This document shows, in pieces, positions 1-10,086 of a stretch of DNA of 64,000 nucleotides. The DNA lies in the NCBI RefSeq assembly GCF_017104565.1, contig NZ_JAAGPD010000005.1, forward strand, positions 62,001 to 126,000, given 5' to 3'. Position numbers and translations under genes: made by a program. Source of the stretch: Paraburkholderia sp. Tr-20389 (GTDB taxonomy: Bacteria; Pseudomonadota; Gammaproteobacteria; Burkholderiales; Burkholderiaceae). Each line of letters starts with the position of its first letter. The first letter of the stretch is position 1. The notes beneath the pieces were generated by a model that worked only from the letters and a program-made list of their open reading frames with translations, was not told where the DNA came from and made no database searches.

Positions 1-834
1 ATAACCCGATGCCTCATTGGGCGCGAGTTCCACCGCGTTCGTCAGAGCCAGCGCAGCTTCGTCCCAGCGATGGCGGCCGCGCAGCCACTGCGCGAGCATG
101 CGAAGACGCGCGGCATTGGCGGGATCGCGTCGCGCCGCCTGTTGCAGTACTTCGATCGCGGCGTCGATTTCGCCGCCCGCGTGCAGCAGCTTCGCGAGAC
201 TGTCGTAGCTGTCCACACGATTCGGATCGAGCGCGAGCGCGCGACGGAACGCGGCAATCGAAGCGTCCGCGTTGCCGCGCCCTGCTTCTGCGCGCGCCAG
301 GTTGCCGAACGCATCCGCGTAGTCGGGCCTGTGCGCGAGCGCCTTCTGATACGCCAGCACCGCGTTGGGGAGATCGCCGAGATCCTTCAGCGCGTTGCCG
401 AGATTGTTGTACGCCTCCGCGTAGCCGGGCCGCAGCTCGATCGCCGTTGCACAGCTCATCATCGCGGCGTTCGCGTCGCCCGCTTCGCGTAACGCGTTGC
501 CGAGATTGTTGTGCGCCTCGGCGTAATCGGGACGCAGATTCACCGCATGCCGGTAGCCTTCGATCGCTTCGCCAAGCTGACGACGTCCGAGCAGCACGTT
601 GCCCAGATTGTTGTAGTAGACGGCATTCGGATTCGCCGCAATCGATGCGCGCATCAACGCGATGCCCGCGTCCGCGCGATTCGTCTGGCACGCGAGCAGT
701 CCGGAGAAATGCAGTGCGTCGGATTGCGCCGGCTCGGTTTGCAGAATGGCGTCGTAGAGCGCCTGTGCGTCGGCGAGGCGCCCTGCCTGATGATGCGTCA
801 GCGCGGCGTTCAGAAGACTGGGAATGTCGTGCAT
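1..834 (-). CDS. TPR-repeat protein, probable O-GlcNAc-transferase-like glycosyltransferase (N-terminal part; runs off left edge)
   Basis: Only the first 278 codons lie in the window. They read as back-to-back tetratricopeptide repeats with the usual signature (NNLGN, PDYAEA, YNNLGNAL) spaced about 34 residues apart. The N-terminus (HHQAGRLADAQALY, then DALHFSGLLA) closely parallels the two complete TPR glycosyltransferases upstream in the same operon, so a C-terminal glycosyltransferase-41 domain is expected beyond the edge, but I cannot see it. The ATG at 834 follows the methyltransferase stop by 22 bases, consistent with one transcript. No clear Shine-Dalgarno precedes it; an in-frame TTG lies two codons upstream. 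A plain TPR scaffold protein remains possible. Confidence 0.75.
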   Translation of the reverse strand, partial: MHDIPSLLNAALTHHQAGRLADAQALYDAILQTEPAQSDALHFSGLLACQTNRADAGIALMRASIAANPNAVYYNNLGNVLLGRRQLGEAIEGYRHAVNLRPDYAEAHNNLGNALREAGDANAAMMSCATAIELRPGYAEAYNNLGNALKDLGDLPNAVLAYQKALAHRPDYADAFGNLARAEAGRGNADASIAAFRRALALDPNRVDSYDSLAKLLHAGGEIDAAIEVLQQAARRDPANAARLRMLAQWLRGRHRWDEAALALTNAVELAPNEASGY

Positions 835-856
835 GGTCAAACGTCGTCCGGCCGGT

Positions 857-2062
857 TCAATAAGGATGCGACTGCGTGAAGAAATCGACGAGGCCGCCGT
901 CGTGCTCGATCATCACGCGCTTCGTCGCGATGCCTTCACGCGTCATCTCGGCGATGATGTCGCGCGCGCGCCATTGCGTCGGAATCACGATCACGTCGAC
1001 ATCGGTCTGCTTCAGCACGTCGCGGAACTCGATCCGCTGGCCGGTGCCCGGCACGAAGGTGCCGACCTTGCCCGGATCCGAATCGACGACGAGTGGAAAG
1101 CGCTCGGCATCCGCGCCGAAATGATGGATGAACGCCGCCGCCTTGCCCGTGCCGCCCCAGATCGCGACGCGCTGACCCGACGCGCTCAGTTGCGACAGTT
1201 GCTGCGAAATCGTCGCGCGGCTTTCCACAGTGCGGGCCGCGAAACGCGTAGAGGCTTCCGCACGAGAGCGCGCGTGCGCGGGCACCGCGAGCTTCACGAG
1301 TGCGTAGACGACCTCTCCGTCATAGCCGTGATCGAGCGTGACGATTTCACCGGCGCGCGACATCAGCGTGCGGAACGATTCCGTCGTGAAGTGCGACACA
1401 TGCTCGTAGAAAAAATCGGCGAGACGATGCGTGTCGAACACCCGGTCGATGCACGGCACTTCCGCGAACAGCCAGCAATTCTTGCCCGCCGACATCGCGC
1501 CCCATGCGAGTGCTTCGAGCAGGCGTGCCGGTCCCGTCAGATGCTCGAGCACATGGCGAATCACGATCGCATCCGGCCCGAACGCGCGCATATCGGCGAG
1601 CGGCTCGAACAGGCGCGGATGAAACTCGACGCCAAGACCTGTCTCCGGCGTCGCATTCGGATCGAAGCCGATGAAGCGGCCACCCGGACGCGCCTGCGCG
1701 AGTCCGCGCACGAAATGCCCTTCGCCGCAGCCGATTTCGACGACGTTCGGTGCATCGGGCAAGCGCGACAGTACGAGATCGCGTGTCTGCGCGAGATGCC
1801 CCTTCCAGATGCTGCCGCTGTTGAACATCCGGTTCGGGTTGCTTTGATACGGAATCGCGTCGTATTCGAAGCGGTGATTCCACACGTGCGTGCACGACGG
1901 GCACTGCACGAAATCCTGCGCATGACGCGGCAGCGATTGCGCGGCGTGCGCGGAGCCGGGCCACGCGAGCGTCGCCAGGGTCTGCTCGCCCGCCGGAAAA
2001 AAGCCCGCGGCAACCGTGTTCGAGCAAACGGGACAAGCCGCTTCGATCAGATCGCAAGTCAT
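857..2062 (-). CDS. Class I SAM methyltransferase with N-terminal zinc-binding motif and C-terminal C-methyltransferase-like domain
   Basis: A 401-residue cytosolic protein. Residues 10-13 and 54-57 form two CxxC pairs (CPVC, CPSC), as in the putative zinc-binding domain that starts sugar C-methyltransferases. SAM motif I (VVEIGCGEG) is at 107-115, with a later HVLEH motif. The C-terminal third has a Rossmann-like stretch ([13 protein letters not shown]) resembling the C-terminal domain of NDP-hexose C-methyltransferases. The layout suggests methylation of a nucleotide sugar or glycan, but the acceptor is unknown. Its ATG overlaps the stop of the upstream sugar-nucleotide decarboxylase gene in an ATGA, so the two are probably translationally coupled. 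Confidence 0.8.
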   Translation of the reverse strand: MTCDLIEAACPVCSNTVAAGFFPAGEQTLATLAWPGSAHAAQSLPRHAQDFVQCPSCTHVWNHRFEYDAIPYQSNPNRMFNSGSIWKGHLAQTRDLVLSRLPDAPNVVEIGCGEGHFVRGLAQARPGGRFIGFDPNATPETGLGVEFHPRLFEPLADMRAFGPDAIVIRHVLEHLTGPARLLEALAWGAMSAGKNCWLFAEVPCIDRVFDTHRLADFFYEHVSHFTTESFRTLMSRAGEIVTLDHGYDGEVVYALVKLAVPAHARSRAEASTRFAARTVESRATISQQLSQLSASGQRVAIWGGTGKAAAFIHHFGADAERFPLVVDSDPGKVGTFVPGTGQRIEFRDVLKQTDVDVIVIPTQWRARDIIAEMTREGIATKRVMIEHDGGLVDFFTQSHPY

Positions 2063-3000
2063 TGCTTCACTACCTTTTTGAAGTACGCGATGGTCTCCTT
2101 GAGACCGTCTTCGAGCGCCACGCCCGGCTGCCACTCGAGATGCTGGCGGGCCTTCGCGATGTCGGGACGGCGCTGCACCGGGTCGTCCGACGGCAGCGGC
2201 CGGTACTCGATGCGCGAGCGCGAACCCGTGAGACGCAGCACCGTTTCCGCGAGTTCGCGGATCGTGATCTCGCTCGGATTGCCGATGTTGAACGGCCCCG
2301 GCTCGCCTTCGTGATCCATCAGACGCATCAGCCCTTCGACGAGATCGTCGACATAGCAGAACGAGCGCGTCTGGCTGCCGTCGCCGTACAGCGTGATCGG
2401 TTCGCCCTGCAGCGCCTGCATGATGAAGTTCGACACCACGCGGCCATCGTCGGGACGCATGCGCGGACCGTACGTGTTGAAGATCCGCGCGATGCGAATG
2501 TCGACGCCATGCTGACGGTGATAGTCGAAGAACAGCGTTTCCGCGCAACGCTTGCCTTCGTCGTAACAGGCGCGCGGCCCGTTCGGGTTCACGTTGCCCC
2601 AGTAGGTTTCGCGCTGCGGATGCTGCTGCGCGTCGCCATAGACTTCGCTCGTCGATGCCTGCAGGATGCGCGCGCCGCAGCGCTTCGCGAGTCCGAGCAT
2701 GTTGATCGCGCCGAGCACGGCCGTCTTCACCGTCGATACGGGATCGCTCTGGTAATGCACGGGGCTCGCGGGACACGCCATGTTGAACACGCGGCCCGCT
2801 TCGACATACAGCGGCAGCCACACGTCATGGCGGATCACTTCGAAGTTCACCTTGCCGATCAGGTGGTGAATGGTCTGCTTGCTGCCCGTATGGAAGTTGT
2901 CCACGCACATCACGTCGTGACCGGCCGCAACCAGCCGGTCGCACAGATGCGAGCCGAGAAACCCCGCGCCGCCCGTGATCAGGACCGACTGTGCGTTCAC
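2059..3000 (-). CDS. UDP-glucuronate decarboxylase-like NAD-dependent epimerase/dehydratase (UDP-xylose synthase family)
   Basis: A 313-residue extended short-chain dehydrogenase. The NAD motif ([10 protein letters not shown]) starts at residue 9, the STSE element is at 116-119 and the YxxxK pair is Tyr146/Lys150. The block [11 protein letters not shown] is typical of UDP-glucuronate decarboxylases, which make UDP-xylose via UDP-4-keto-arabinose; length also fits. Start is GTG at 3000, overlapping the stop of the upstream TPR glycosyltransferase (GTGA); starting further upstream would add unrelated residues from that gene. It probably supplies a pentose donor for the glycosyltransferases of this operon. 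Another UDP-sugar 4,6-dehydratase activity cannot be excluded by eye. Confidence 0.85.
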   Translation of the reverse strand: MNAQSVLITGGAGFLGSHLCDRLVAAGHDVMCVDNFHTGSKQTIHHLIGKVNFEVIRHDVWLPLYVEAGRVFNMACPASPVHYQSDPVSTVKTAVLGAINMLGLAKRCGARILQASTSEVYGDAQQHPQRETYWGNVNPNGPRACYDEGKRCAETLFFDYHRQHGVDIRIARIFNTYGPRMRPDDGRVVSNFIMQALQGEPITLYGDGSQTRSFCYVDDLVEGLMRLMDHEGEPGPFNIGNPSEITIRELAETVLRLTGSRSRIEYRPLPSDDPVQRRPDIAKARQHLEWQPGVALEDGLKETIAYFKKVVKQ

Positions 3001-4877
3001 TGCGCCGCCTCCGCGAGCTGCGCGACGCGTTGTTCCCACATACCGTGCAGCGCCGCTTCGAAGTTGCGCGCGAAGCGTGCCGCGTCGCACAGCGACGAGT
3101 CGAGCAATTGCGCGCGCAGACCGCTGCGCAGCGCCGACAGAAGCTCGCGGTTCGCGGCGAACGCGACGGCTTTCTCGACATAGGTGGCATCGTCGGCTGC
3201 GATCCAGTCGGCGAGACCGGCCGCATGGCAGATCGTTTCCGCGATGTGCGTGACGAAGCGCTCGCCGTGGCGGCACAGCACGGGCACGCCCATCCAGTAC
3301 GCTTCCGCCGTCGTCGTGCCGCCGCCGTATGGGAACGGGCTCAGCATCATGTCGACGCGACGGTAGGCGGTGAAGTATTCGTCGCGCGCCGAACGCCCTT
3401 CGATGATCAGGCGCGACGCCGGAATGCCGCGTGTCGCGAAGCGGCGAACGAATGCGTCGCGTACGTGAGCGTCGTCGAACTGGCCGGACTTCAGGAACAG
3501 CATCGACCCGGGCACTTTCTGCAACAGTGTCGACCACACGCCGACCACGTGATCCGTCACCTTCGTCACGTTGCCGAAATAGCCAAAGGTGACGTGGCCG
3601 TTCGCGAGCATCGGCAGCGCGCCCGTTTCGACGGAATCCGTGGGCGGCGTGAAGCACAGATAGCTGTCAGGCAGACGCCACGGCTTTTCGACGAAGTGCG
3701 CTTCTTCTGCTTCAGGCAGTACGTGTGCATCGCCGAGGATGTAATCGATCGCGCGCACGCCCGTGCTCGCGAAGTAGCCGGGCCAGCTGATCTGCACGGG
3801 CGCCGGCTTCCATGCGAAGAGGGGCAGACGGTTGTGCGTGCTGTGGCCCGACGCGTCGATCAGGACGTCGATGCTGTCGTTGCGGATGCGCTGCGCGGCG
3901 GCTTCGTCAGCGACACCGGCAAGGCTCGTCCACGCCGAGAACGACGGCTTGATGCGCGCCGTCAGTTCGTCTTCGATGTCACGCGTCGGATAGGCGACCA
4001 GTTGCACGCGTGACGCGTCGAGATTCGCGAGCACGCTTTCGATGAAGTACCCGACAGGATGCTTCTTCAGATCGCCGGATACGATGCCCACGCGCAACGG
4101 ACCGCCTTCGCGCGAGCCCGCATCGGCGAGCCACGTGTCGAACGGCGTCGCGCGTGCGGCCATTTCGTCGCCGAATTTCAGCGCCTCTTCCAGATACGCT
4201 TGCGGCGTCGTCTGCTGCGGATAGTTCAGTGCGAACAGCAGATTGCTGCGCGGCTCCGCGAGATCGGGGCGTAGCGAGATGGCGTTGCGCCACGCTTCGA
4301 TGGCGGCCTCGAGTTCATCGAGTTCCATCAGCGTGTTCGCGAGGTTGTTGTACGCGCGCGCATGATCCGGCTTCAGGTTGATCGCCTGGCAGAACGACTG
4401 CACGGCCGCGTGATGATCCTTCACCGCGCGCAATGCATTGCCCAGGTTGTTGTGCGCGTCGACGTAGTCGGGCTGCATCGCGATTGCCTGGCGGAAGCAT
4501 TCGGCCGCGGCGGCAGGCCGGTTGTACGCCTGCATCACGTTTCCGAGGTTGTAGTAGTAGAACGCATTCGGATTGCGCGTGATGGCCGCCATGATCAGAT
4601 CGCACGCCGTCTGGTACTGGCCGAATTCGTGCGCGATCAGGCCGAGCAGATGCATGGCATCCGCGTGATTCGGATCGATCGCGAGAATCTGGCGATACAG
4701 CGTTTCCGCTTCGTCGAAACGCTCGGCCTCGTGATGCGCGACGGCCGCTTGCAGCATCGATGCGATGCGTTCCTGCGCAGCCGCATCGGGCGCCGCCGGT
4801 GCCGGCGCAGCGCCGAAATTGGCGGGCGTCGGAATGCGCTGCCACGAGCCGTTTTGGTTCTGATTGAAGTCTGTCAT
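2997..4877 (-). CDS. O-GlcNAc-transferase-like TPR glycosyltransferase (GT41 family)
   Basis: A 626-residue protein. TPR repeats fill roughly residues 35-240 ([27 protein letters not shown]). The rest is a SPINDLY/OGT-type catalytic domain beginning near 260. In [10 protein letters not shown], His273 aligns with the catalytic-domain histidine His498 of human OGT, and Lys439 in GNVTKVTD aligns with OGT Lys842, which contacts the UDP. The conserved [15 protein letters not shown] block is present. Bacterial members glycosylate Ser/Thr of proteins in the cytosol, notably flagellins and adhesins. Both ends overlap neighbours by 4 bases. Sugar donor and target are inferred, not seen. Confidence 0.88.
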   Translation of the reverse strand: MTDFNQNQNGSWQRIPTPANFGAAPAPAAPDAAAQERIASMLQAAVAHHEAERFDEAETLYRQILAIDPNHADAMHLLGLIAHEFGQYQTACDLIMAAITRNPNAFYYYNLGNVMQAYNRPAAAAECFRQAIAMQPDYVDAHNNLGNALRAVKDHHAAVQSFCQAINLKPDHARAYNNLANTLMELDELEAAIEAWRNAISLRPDLAEPRSNLLFALNYPQQTTPQAYLEEALKFGDEMAARATPFDTWLADAGSREGGPLRVGIVSGDLKKHPVGYFIESVLANLDASRVQLVAYPTRDIEDELTARIKPSFSAWTSLAGVADEAAAQRIRNDSIDVLIDASGHSTHNRLPLFAWKPAPVQISWPGYFASTGVRAIDYILGDAHVLPEAEEAHFVEKPWRLPDSYLCFTPPTDSVETGALPMLANGHVTFGYFGNVTKVTDHVVGVWSTLLQKVPGSMLFLKSGQFDDAHVRDAFVRRFATRGIPASRLIIEGRSARDEYFTAYRRVDMMLSPFPYGGGTTTAEAYWMGVPVLCRHGERFVTHIAETICHAAGLADWIAADDATYVEKAVAFAANRELLSALRSGLRAQLLDSSLCDAARFARNFEAALHGMWEQRVAQLAEAAQ

Positions 4878-7006
4878 GCGAAATTGCGCTCCGCGGCGTG
4901 GCGGGCGTCCCCTGATGAATGTCGATGCGGTTGGGCGGGCTGCCCGTCGTTTGCTTGATGGCATGCGACGTGGCGCGCCCACATGCCGTGAAATGCGTCT
5001 TCGAGATGGCGCGCGAAACGCGGCGCGTCGCACAGCGGCGACGCCAGCAGACGTTCGCGCAGCGTGCGCCTGAGCATTGCCAGTTCGTCGCGCTGCGCGC
5101 CGAGGCGGACGGCTTTGGCGACGTACTCCGTGTCGTCGCTCGCGATCCAGTCGGTCAGGCCCGCCGTGTTCACGATGCTTTCGCCGACATGCGACAGAAA
5201 GCGTTCGCCACGGCGCGTCAGCACGGGCACGCCCATCCACAACGCCTCGACGCTGGTCGTGCCGCCCGCGTACGGAAACGGATCGAGCGCGATGTCGACG
5301 CGGTTGTACGCCGCGAGCAGTTCTGCACGCGGCGACTGGCCTTCGAGCATCAGACGCGCGCCGTCGATGCCATGCGCGGCGAAACGCGCAAGCGTGGCGT
5401 GCTGCACGGATGGGTCGTCGAGTTGCCGCGTTTTCAGCAGCAGACGCGAACCCGGCACGGCGTCGAGCACGCGCGCCCACAGCGCGACGACGGCATCGTT
5501 GAGCTTCACCAGATGGTTGAAGCAGCCGAACGTGATCGCGCTGTTCGCGCTCGCGGGCAACGGGCCGACCCCGATATCGAATGGCGGCGGCGTGAAGCAC
5601 AGATAGCTGTCGGGCAGATGCCAAGGCGCTTCGACGCATTGCGACGCTTCGTCGAACGGCAGCACGTAGCGGTCCGCGATCACATAATCGATCGCGGCAA
5701 GTCCCGTCGTCGCGAAGTAGCCGAGCCACGTCGCCTGCACGGGCGCGGGCTTCCACGCGAACACGGGCAAACGGTTGTGATTCGTGTGGCCCGACAGGTC
5801 GACGAGAATATCGATCGCGTCGTCGCGGATGCGGCGCGCGCACGCTGCGTCGTCGAGCCGCGAGACGTCGTGCCATGCGCTGAACTGCGGCATCAGGCGT
5901 TGCGATACCGCGTCTTCGCGCTTGCGCGTCGCGTAGGCCACGAGTTCGATGCGCGTGCGGTCCAGATGGCCAAGCACGCTTTCGAGGAAAAAGCCGACGG
6001 GATGCGAGTTCAGATCGCCGGACACGAAGCCGATGCGCAGACGCCTGCCCGCGTCGTCTGCGTTTGCAATGTGCTGGAAGGGCTGCGCCTTTGCCGATTG
6101 GTGTGCGCCGAACGCGCACGCTTCATCGAACTGCTCGCGCAAGCTCACGTCCGGCCGCGTATTGAGCAACAGCAGCAGATTGCTGTGCGCCTGCGCGAAG
6201 CCTGGGTCGAGCGCGACGGCCCGCCGATAGCTTGCCGTCGCCTGATCGAGCCGGCCCTGATCGCGCAGCACGTTGCCGAGATTGTTATGCAGCGACGCGC
6301 GGCCCGGTTCGAGCGCGAGCGCGCGCTGATACGACTCGGCGGCACTCGCGGCGCGGCCGTACTTTTCCTGGATGTTGCCGACGTTGTTGTGTGCGTTCGC
6401 GTCGTTCGGATTCAGTGCGAGCGCCTTGATGTAGCTTTCGAGCGCCTCTTCGTCGCTGCCGAGATCGAGCAGCGCGTTGCCGAGGTTGATCCACGCTTGC
6501 GCATGCTCTGGCTTGAGGCGGACCGCCTGCTTGCAGGCGACGATTGCGGCCAGCGAGTCGCCCTCTTCGCGCAGCGCGTAGCCGAGGTTGCTGAGCGCGT
6601 CGGCGTAATCGGGGGCGAGCGAAAGCGCCGCGCGATACGCGGCAATCGCGCCCTGACGGTCGCGCGCGCGGCCGCGCATGTTGCCGAGGTTGTTCAGGTA
6701 GATCGCGTTTGGATGCAGCTGGATCGATTGCTCGATCAGATTGAGGCCCGCGGGCAGATTGCCGACGTCGCACGCGAGCACGCCGAGAAAGTGCAGCGCA
6801 TCGGCGTGCGTCGCGTCGGACGCGAGGATCTGCTTGTACAGTTCGGCGGCTTCGCTCACGCGGCCTGCCTGATGATGCGTGAAAGCGGCCTGCAACGTTG
6901 TGGCGGCATCGAAACCGGGCGATGGCAACGGCGCACGCGCGTGCGCACTCCCGTCCATTGGGACGTCGCCGTTCGTGGGTGTTTCGTGATCGGCTGGCGC
7001 TTGCAT
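4874..7006 (-). CDS. O-GlcNAc-transferase-like TPR glycosyltransferase (GT41 family), larger paralogue
   Basis: A 710-residue paralogue of the gene downstream, with more TPR units (about residues 35-290) before the OGT-type catalytic half. The counterpart of OGT His498 is His335 (DLNSHPVGFF) and that of Lys842 is Lys501 (FNHLVKLND). The start at 7006 has AGGA about 7 bases upstream; in-frame extension to 7084 would run back into the preceding gene. A His/Arg-rich tail of about 30 residues follows the catalytic domain and ends in an ATGA overlap with the next gene. Two full-length paralogues plus a third TPR gene suggest sequential additions or different acceptors. Confidence 0.87.
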   Translation of the reverse strand: MQAPADHETPTNGDVPMDGSAHARAPLPSPGFDAATTLQAAFTHHQAGRVSEAAELYKQILASDATHADALHFLGVLACDVGNLPAGLNLIEQSIQLHPNAIYLNNLGNMRGRARDRQGAIAAYRAALSLAPDYADALSNLGYALREEGDSLAAIVACKQAVRLKPEHAQAWINLGNALLDLGSDEEALESYIKALALNPNDANAHNNVGNIQEKYGRAASAAESYQRALALEPGRASLHNNLGNVLRDQGRLDQATASYRRAVALDPGFAQAHSNLLLLLNTRPDVSLREQFDEACAFGAHQSAKAQPFQHIANADDAGRRLRIGFVSGDLNSHPVGFFLESVLGHLDRTRIELVAYATRKREDAVSQRLMPQFSAWHDVSRLDDAACARRIRDDAIDILVDLSGHTNHNRLPVFAWKPAPVQATWLGYFATTGLAAIDYVIADRYVLPFDEASQCVEAPWHLPDSYLCFTPPPFDIGVGPLPASANSAITFGCFNHLVKLNDAVVALWARVLDAVPGSRLLLKTRQLDDPSVQHATLARFAAHGIDGARLMLEGQSPRAELLAAYNRVDIALDPFPYAGGTTSVEALWMGVPVLTRRGERFLSHVGESIVNTAGLTDWIASDDTEYVAKAVRLGAQRDELAMLRRTLRERLLASPLCDAPRFARHLEDAFHGMWARHVACHQANDGQPAQPHRHSSGDARHAAERNFA

Positions 7007-7040
7007 CGGAAATCCTGGCGTGCTGCGGCTGACGGCGCGC

Positions 7041-7730
7041 TCAGACGCCCATGTATTTCTGCATGTAGCGCTCGTACCCGCCACGCCATGCCGGGCTGCC
7101 GAACGAACCGCCGCTTTCGTGAACCACGCTCATCGGCCACGTTCCCATGCGCAGTCCGCGCGATTCGGCCTGGCGGCAGAAATCGAGGTCGTAGAAGTGG
7201 AAGTCGAAGCGCTCGTCGAAGTTGAGCCCGCTGGCGATCAGGCGCTCGCTATCCGCCGCGAGCAGCAGGCCGTCGAGCAACTTGCATTCGCGCCCGGGCG
7301 GCCCGTAGATGGACATGTTCGTGCACGGGAAGCCGTTGCCGTGACCTACCACGCCGCTCAGGTACTGCGAATCGTCGCGTGTGAACGTCGCGTCCCGGAA
7401 GAACCACGACGGCTGGCCCGGCAGGCGGCGCGTATTGCCCGCCAGTCCGACGATGTCGAACTGCGTGACGGCTTCGCGGATGCGGTCCATCCAGTAGAAG
7501 TCGCACAGATGCAGGTCGTCGTGCAGGAAGACGAGGATCGCCGGGTCGTTGCGGGATTGCTCGATCGCGTAGTTGTAGATCGACGAAAGACCCGCCCGGT
7601 TGTTGTCGAACAGCATCAGCTGCGGCGGCGTCGCGTGGCGAAACAGCGAGAGCGAACGGCCGAGTGCCGTCTTCTGCGAGAAGTCGTCGTAAGAGGCGCG
7701 CGTGCCGCAAACCAGGCGAATGGGCTTCAT
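7041..7730 (-). CDS. Small glycosyltransferase-like protein (GT-A fold, glycosyltransferase family 2-like)
   Basis: A 229-residue protein without signal peptide or membrane segment. The FLHDD motif at 68-72 is an acidic nucleotide-sugar/metal site of the DxD type. Further features are GNGFPCTNMSIYG and a late FDERFDFHFYDLDFCRQA block, which matches the C-terminal acceptor or base region of small glycosyltransferases of this family. It is the first gene of the six-gene minus-strand operon; the next start is 34 bases after its stop. It probably adds or extends a glycan made with the sugars produced downstream. Donor and acceptor cannot be read from sequence. Confidence 0.75.
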   Translation of the reverse strand: MKPIRLVCGTRASYDDFSQKTALGRSLSLFRHATPPQLMLFDNNRAGLSSIYNYAIEQSRNDPAILVFLHDDLHLCDFYWMDRIREAVTQFDIVGLAGNTRRLPGQPSWFFRDATFTRDDSQYLSGVVGHGNGFPCTNMSIYGPPGRECKLLDGLLLAADSERLIASGLNFDERFDFHFYDLDFCRQAESRGLRMGTWPMSVVHESGGSFGSPAWRGGYERYMQKYMGV

Positions 7731-8181
7731 AAACGGATAGTCCAGGAAAAGACGATGGTCCAGGCGTCAACGGGACGCCGGCACTGGTGCAGGCTGAGCG
7801 CGCGCAGTGCGCTCACGCTCTGACACCTGGCATCGCCACAAGGGAAAACTGCGCATCAGCGACAGATGAATCATCTTGCCGCTTATTCTGATGGCCGGCC
7901 GCCGCGCGTGATCGATGGATAAGGACGCGAAAACGGGCGCTATTCCCCGAACTGTGCAGCAGGCCAGATTGCCGTCCGCCTGTAAGCCTCACCTCGAGTG
8001 GTCCGAAATACCCGCTAAATGGCGGTCTGTTTCCCGGATTAAAGCGCGGCAATCGGCGGTAGTCTCGACGCATCGCTGAACACCTGCGTCCAAACGCGCT
8101 CGCCTGCATGCCATTCGACGGCCTGCCGCCGACCGGAGCCGCGACGCCTACAACCAGACTGAATACGGAGAGTTCGTTTTA
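7731..8181. other. Divergent intergenic region between the two glycosylation transcription units
   Basis: 450 bases separate two divergent starts (7730 minus, 8182 plus), so promoters for both units should lie here. I see no convincing sigma70 pair. A GGAGAG Shine-Dalgarno precedes the plus-strand start at about 8166. A weak sigma28-like arrangement (TAAA at 8016, CCGGATTA at 8034) points rightward but matches poorly. A 98-codon minus-strand open frame (7813-8109) has the composition of random GC-rich DNA and is not called a gene. Confidence 0.5.
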
Positions 8182-9885
8182 ATGGCAACGGTCAGTATCC
8201 TGATCCCCGCGTACAAGCCACAGTACCTCGCGCGGGCGATCATCAGCGCGCGAAATCAGACGTTCACGGACATCGAGATTCTCGTGGGCGACGACACGCC
8301 CGACGGCAAGCTCGCAGAAATCGTCCAGAGCATGGACGATCCTCGTGTCCAGTACTTCCACCATGGCTTTCAGAAAGGCACGCGCAACATTCTGGCGCTG
8401 TGGGAACGCGCGAAAGGCAAGTTCATCAAGTTTCTCTTCGACGACGACGCTCTGTTGCCGACATCGGTCGAGGCGTTGGTCGCCGCGCTGCGTGCGAACC
8501 CGGATTCGGTGCTGGCCTTTCACGAGCGCGTGTTCGTCGATGCCGACGACAAGGTCACGTCCGCTCCTCCGCGTCTTCTCGACGACGGCAAAACTGCCCG
8601 CATCGATCGCAGCTTCCTCGTCCAGAACATGGTTGGCCTGCTGAACAACTTCGTCGGCGAGCCGAGCAACGTGATGCTCGATCGCGAGCGATTCGATGCA
8701 GCACGGCTTTTTCATTACCGCTCGCAGCGACTCGACTTCCTCGGCGATGTGGCGACCTATCTGAACGCCTCCGAGCAGGCGCCGATCGTTGCCGTCGGCG
8801 GATACCTGAGTGCGTTCAGGCGGCACGCCGACCAGGCATCGAATCAGTTCAGCCCGCACATCAGCGCTGGCCTGTACGAATGGGAACTGTTGGCACGCAG
8901 CGAAGCCGCCGCCGGAAACCTCAGCGGCCTCGCGCTTGAAGGCGCGAAACGTCAGCTGGCACAGCTCTATGCCATGTGGGCCATTCGATTGCCGGAGATT
9001 GCACGCCTCGCCGCCAATCTCGACGAACTGGTCCAGCGCAATCCGCTCGAGTTGCTCGACTCGAGCCAGTTCCAGGCCGACCTGGCTCACGCGCGCAAGG
9101 CGTTGGGAGCCAGGATCGCCGCGCGTCGCAAGGCCGCCTCAACCTCACCGGACGAGAAGTTCTGCGCGCTCTGCGAAACCCCGGTGCCGGGCTGGATAGC
9201 CCATCCCCAGGCAAACAGCAACCGGGAGTTCATGCAACACATCGGCGCTGTCGGCTCGACGCTCGAACACCATCTATGCCCGAATTGCAATTGCAACGAT
9301 CGCGAGCGGCACCTGTGGCTCTATTTCGATCGGGCTGGGATTCTCAAGGACATCGCCCAGAAACGCATCCTGCATATCGCGCCTGAGGCGGGGATCGAGC
9401 GGCGCTTGCGCGCGCTCGCGCCGCTGGAGTACGTGGCCGGGGATCTCTCCCCGCAAAAGCCCGACCACCGTGCGATCAACGTGGAGCGTATCGGCTTTCC
9501 CGACGGATATTTCGATCTGATCGTTTGCAATCACGTACTCGAACACGTCGACAGGCCGGATACCGCGCTCGCCGAGTTCGCCCGATGCCTCGCCCCTGGC
9601 GGCCATCTGGTTGCACAAACGCCTTATTCGCCACTGCTCAAGCAAACGTTCGAGCTCACGATTCCCCCGTCCAAGCCCTTTGCAACGCATTACTTTGGAC
9701 AGAGCGACCATGTGCGGCTTTTCGGCGCCGATCTTCTCACCCGCATTCGCGCGGCGGGATTGAATGGCGACCTGTATCCGCACACGACCGTGCTCGGTGG
9801 TATCGACCCGGTCGCCTGGGGTTGCAACGAGCGCGAGCCTTTCTTCCTGTTCGCCAAGGGGCCGGCACCCGTATTCGCGGATTGA
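8182..9885 (+). CDS. Two-domain protein: N-terminal GT2 glycosyltransferase fused to C-terminal SAM methyltransferase
   Basis: A 567-residue fusion. Residues 1-230 are a family-2 glycosyltransferase (VSILIPAYKPQYLARAI at the start; FDDDA with Asp87-Asp89 as the metal/nucleotide site). A helical linker of about 90 residues follows, then a cysteine pair region (CALCETP, then CPNCNCNDRERH) and a class I methyltransferase with HIAPEAG as motif I and VCNHVLEHVDRPD as the post-motif region. A single polypeptide may transfer a sugar and methylate it, or methylate the chain end. It heads the plus-strand group; a 201-base gap separates it from the next gene, so co-transcription is possible but not certain. 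Confidence 0.85.
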   Translation: MATVSILIPAYKPQYLARAIISARNQTFTDIEILVGDDTPDGKLAEIVQSMDDPRVQYFHHGFQKGTRNILALWERAKGKFIKFLFDDDALLPTSVEALVAALRANPDSVLAFHERVFVDADDKVTSAPPRLLDDGKTARIDRSFLVQNMVGLLNNFVGEPSNVMLDRERFDAARLFHYRSQRLDFLGDVATYLNASEQAPIVAVGGYLSAFRRHADQASNQFSPHISAGLYEWELLARSEAAAGNLSGLALEGAKRQLAQLYAMWAIRLPEIARLAANLDELVQRNPLELLDSSQFQADLAHARKALGARIAARRKAASTSPDEKFCALCETPVPGWIAHPQANSNREFMQHIGAVGSTLEHHLCPNCNCNDRERHLWLYFDRAGILKDIAQKRILHIAPEAGIERRLRALAPLEYVAGDLSPQKPDHRAINVERIGFPDGYFDLIVCNHVLEHVDRPDTALAEFARCLAPGGHLVAQTPYSPLLKQTFELTIPPSKPFATHYFGQSDHVRLFGADLLTRIRAAGLNGDLYPHTTVLGGIDPVAWGCNEREPFFLFAKGPAPVFAD

Positions 9886-10086
9886 AAGGGATGGTCGAAC
9901 GCACCGGGACGGCAACGCGCACCGTTCCGGCAAATTGAAACCCATTCGCCCCGTTAATTCACCGACCGTCCCATGCGCGTCGATGACAAACTTTGAACAA
10001 GCCTGCCTTCGATTGCGTTCGAAGGCGATATTCCCAGCTCCGCGACGCGGGCTCGAACGATAACGACTGACGAGGCGCATCCCCTC

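Noticed and set aside
8016-8041. Sigma28-like promoter upstream of the GT2-methyltransferase gene
   Set aside because: TAAA is present but the downstream half matches only about five of eight positions and the spacing is one base short; it was tempting only because of the flagellin context.
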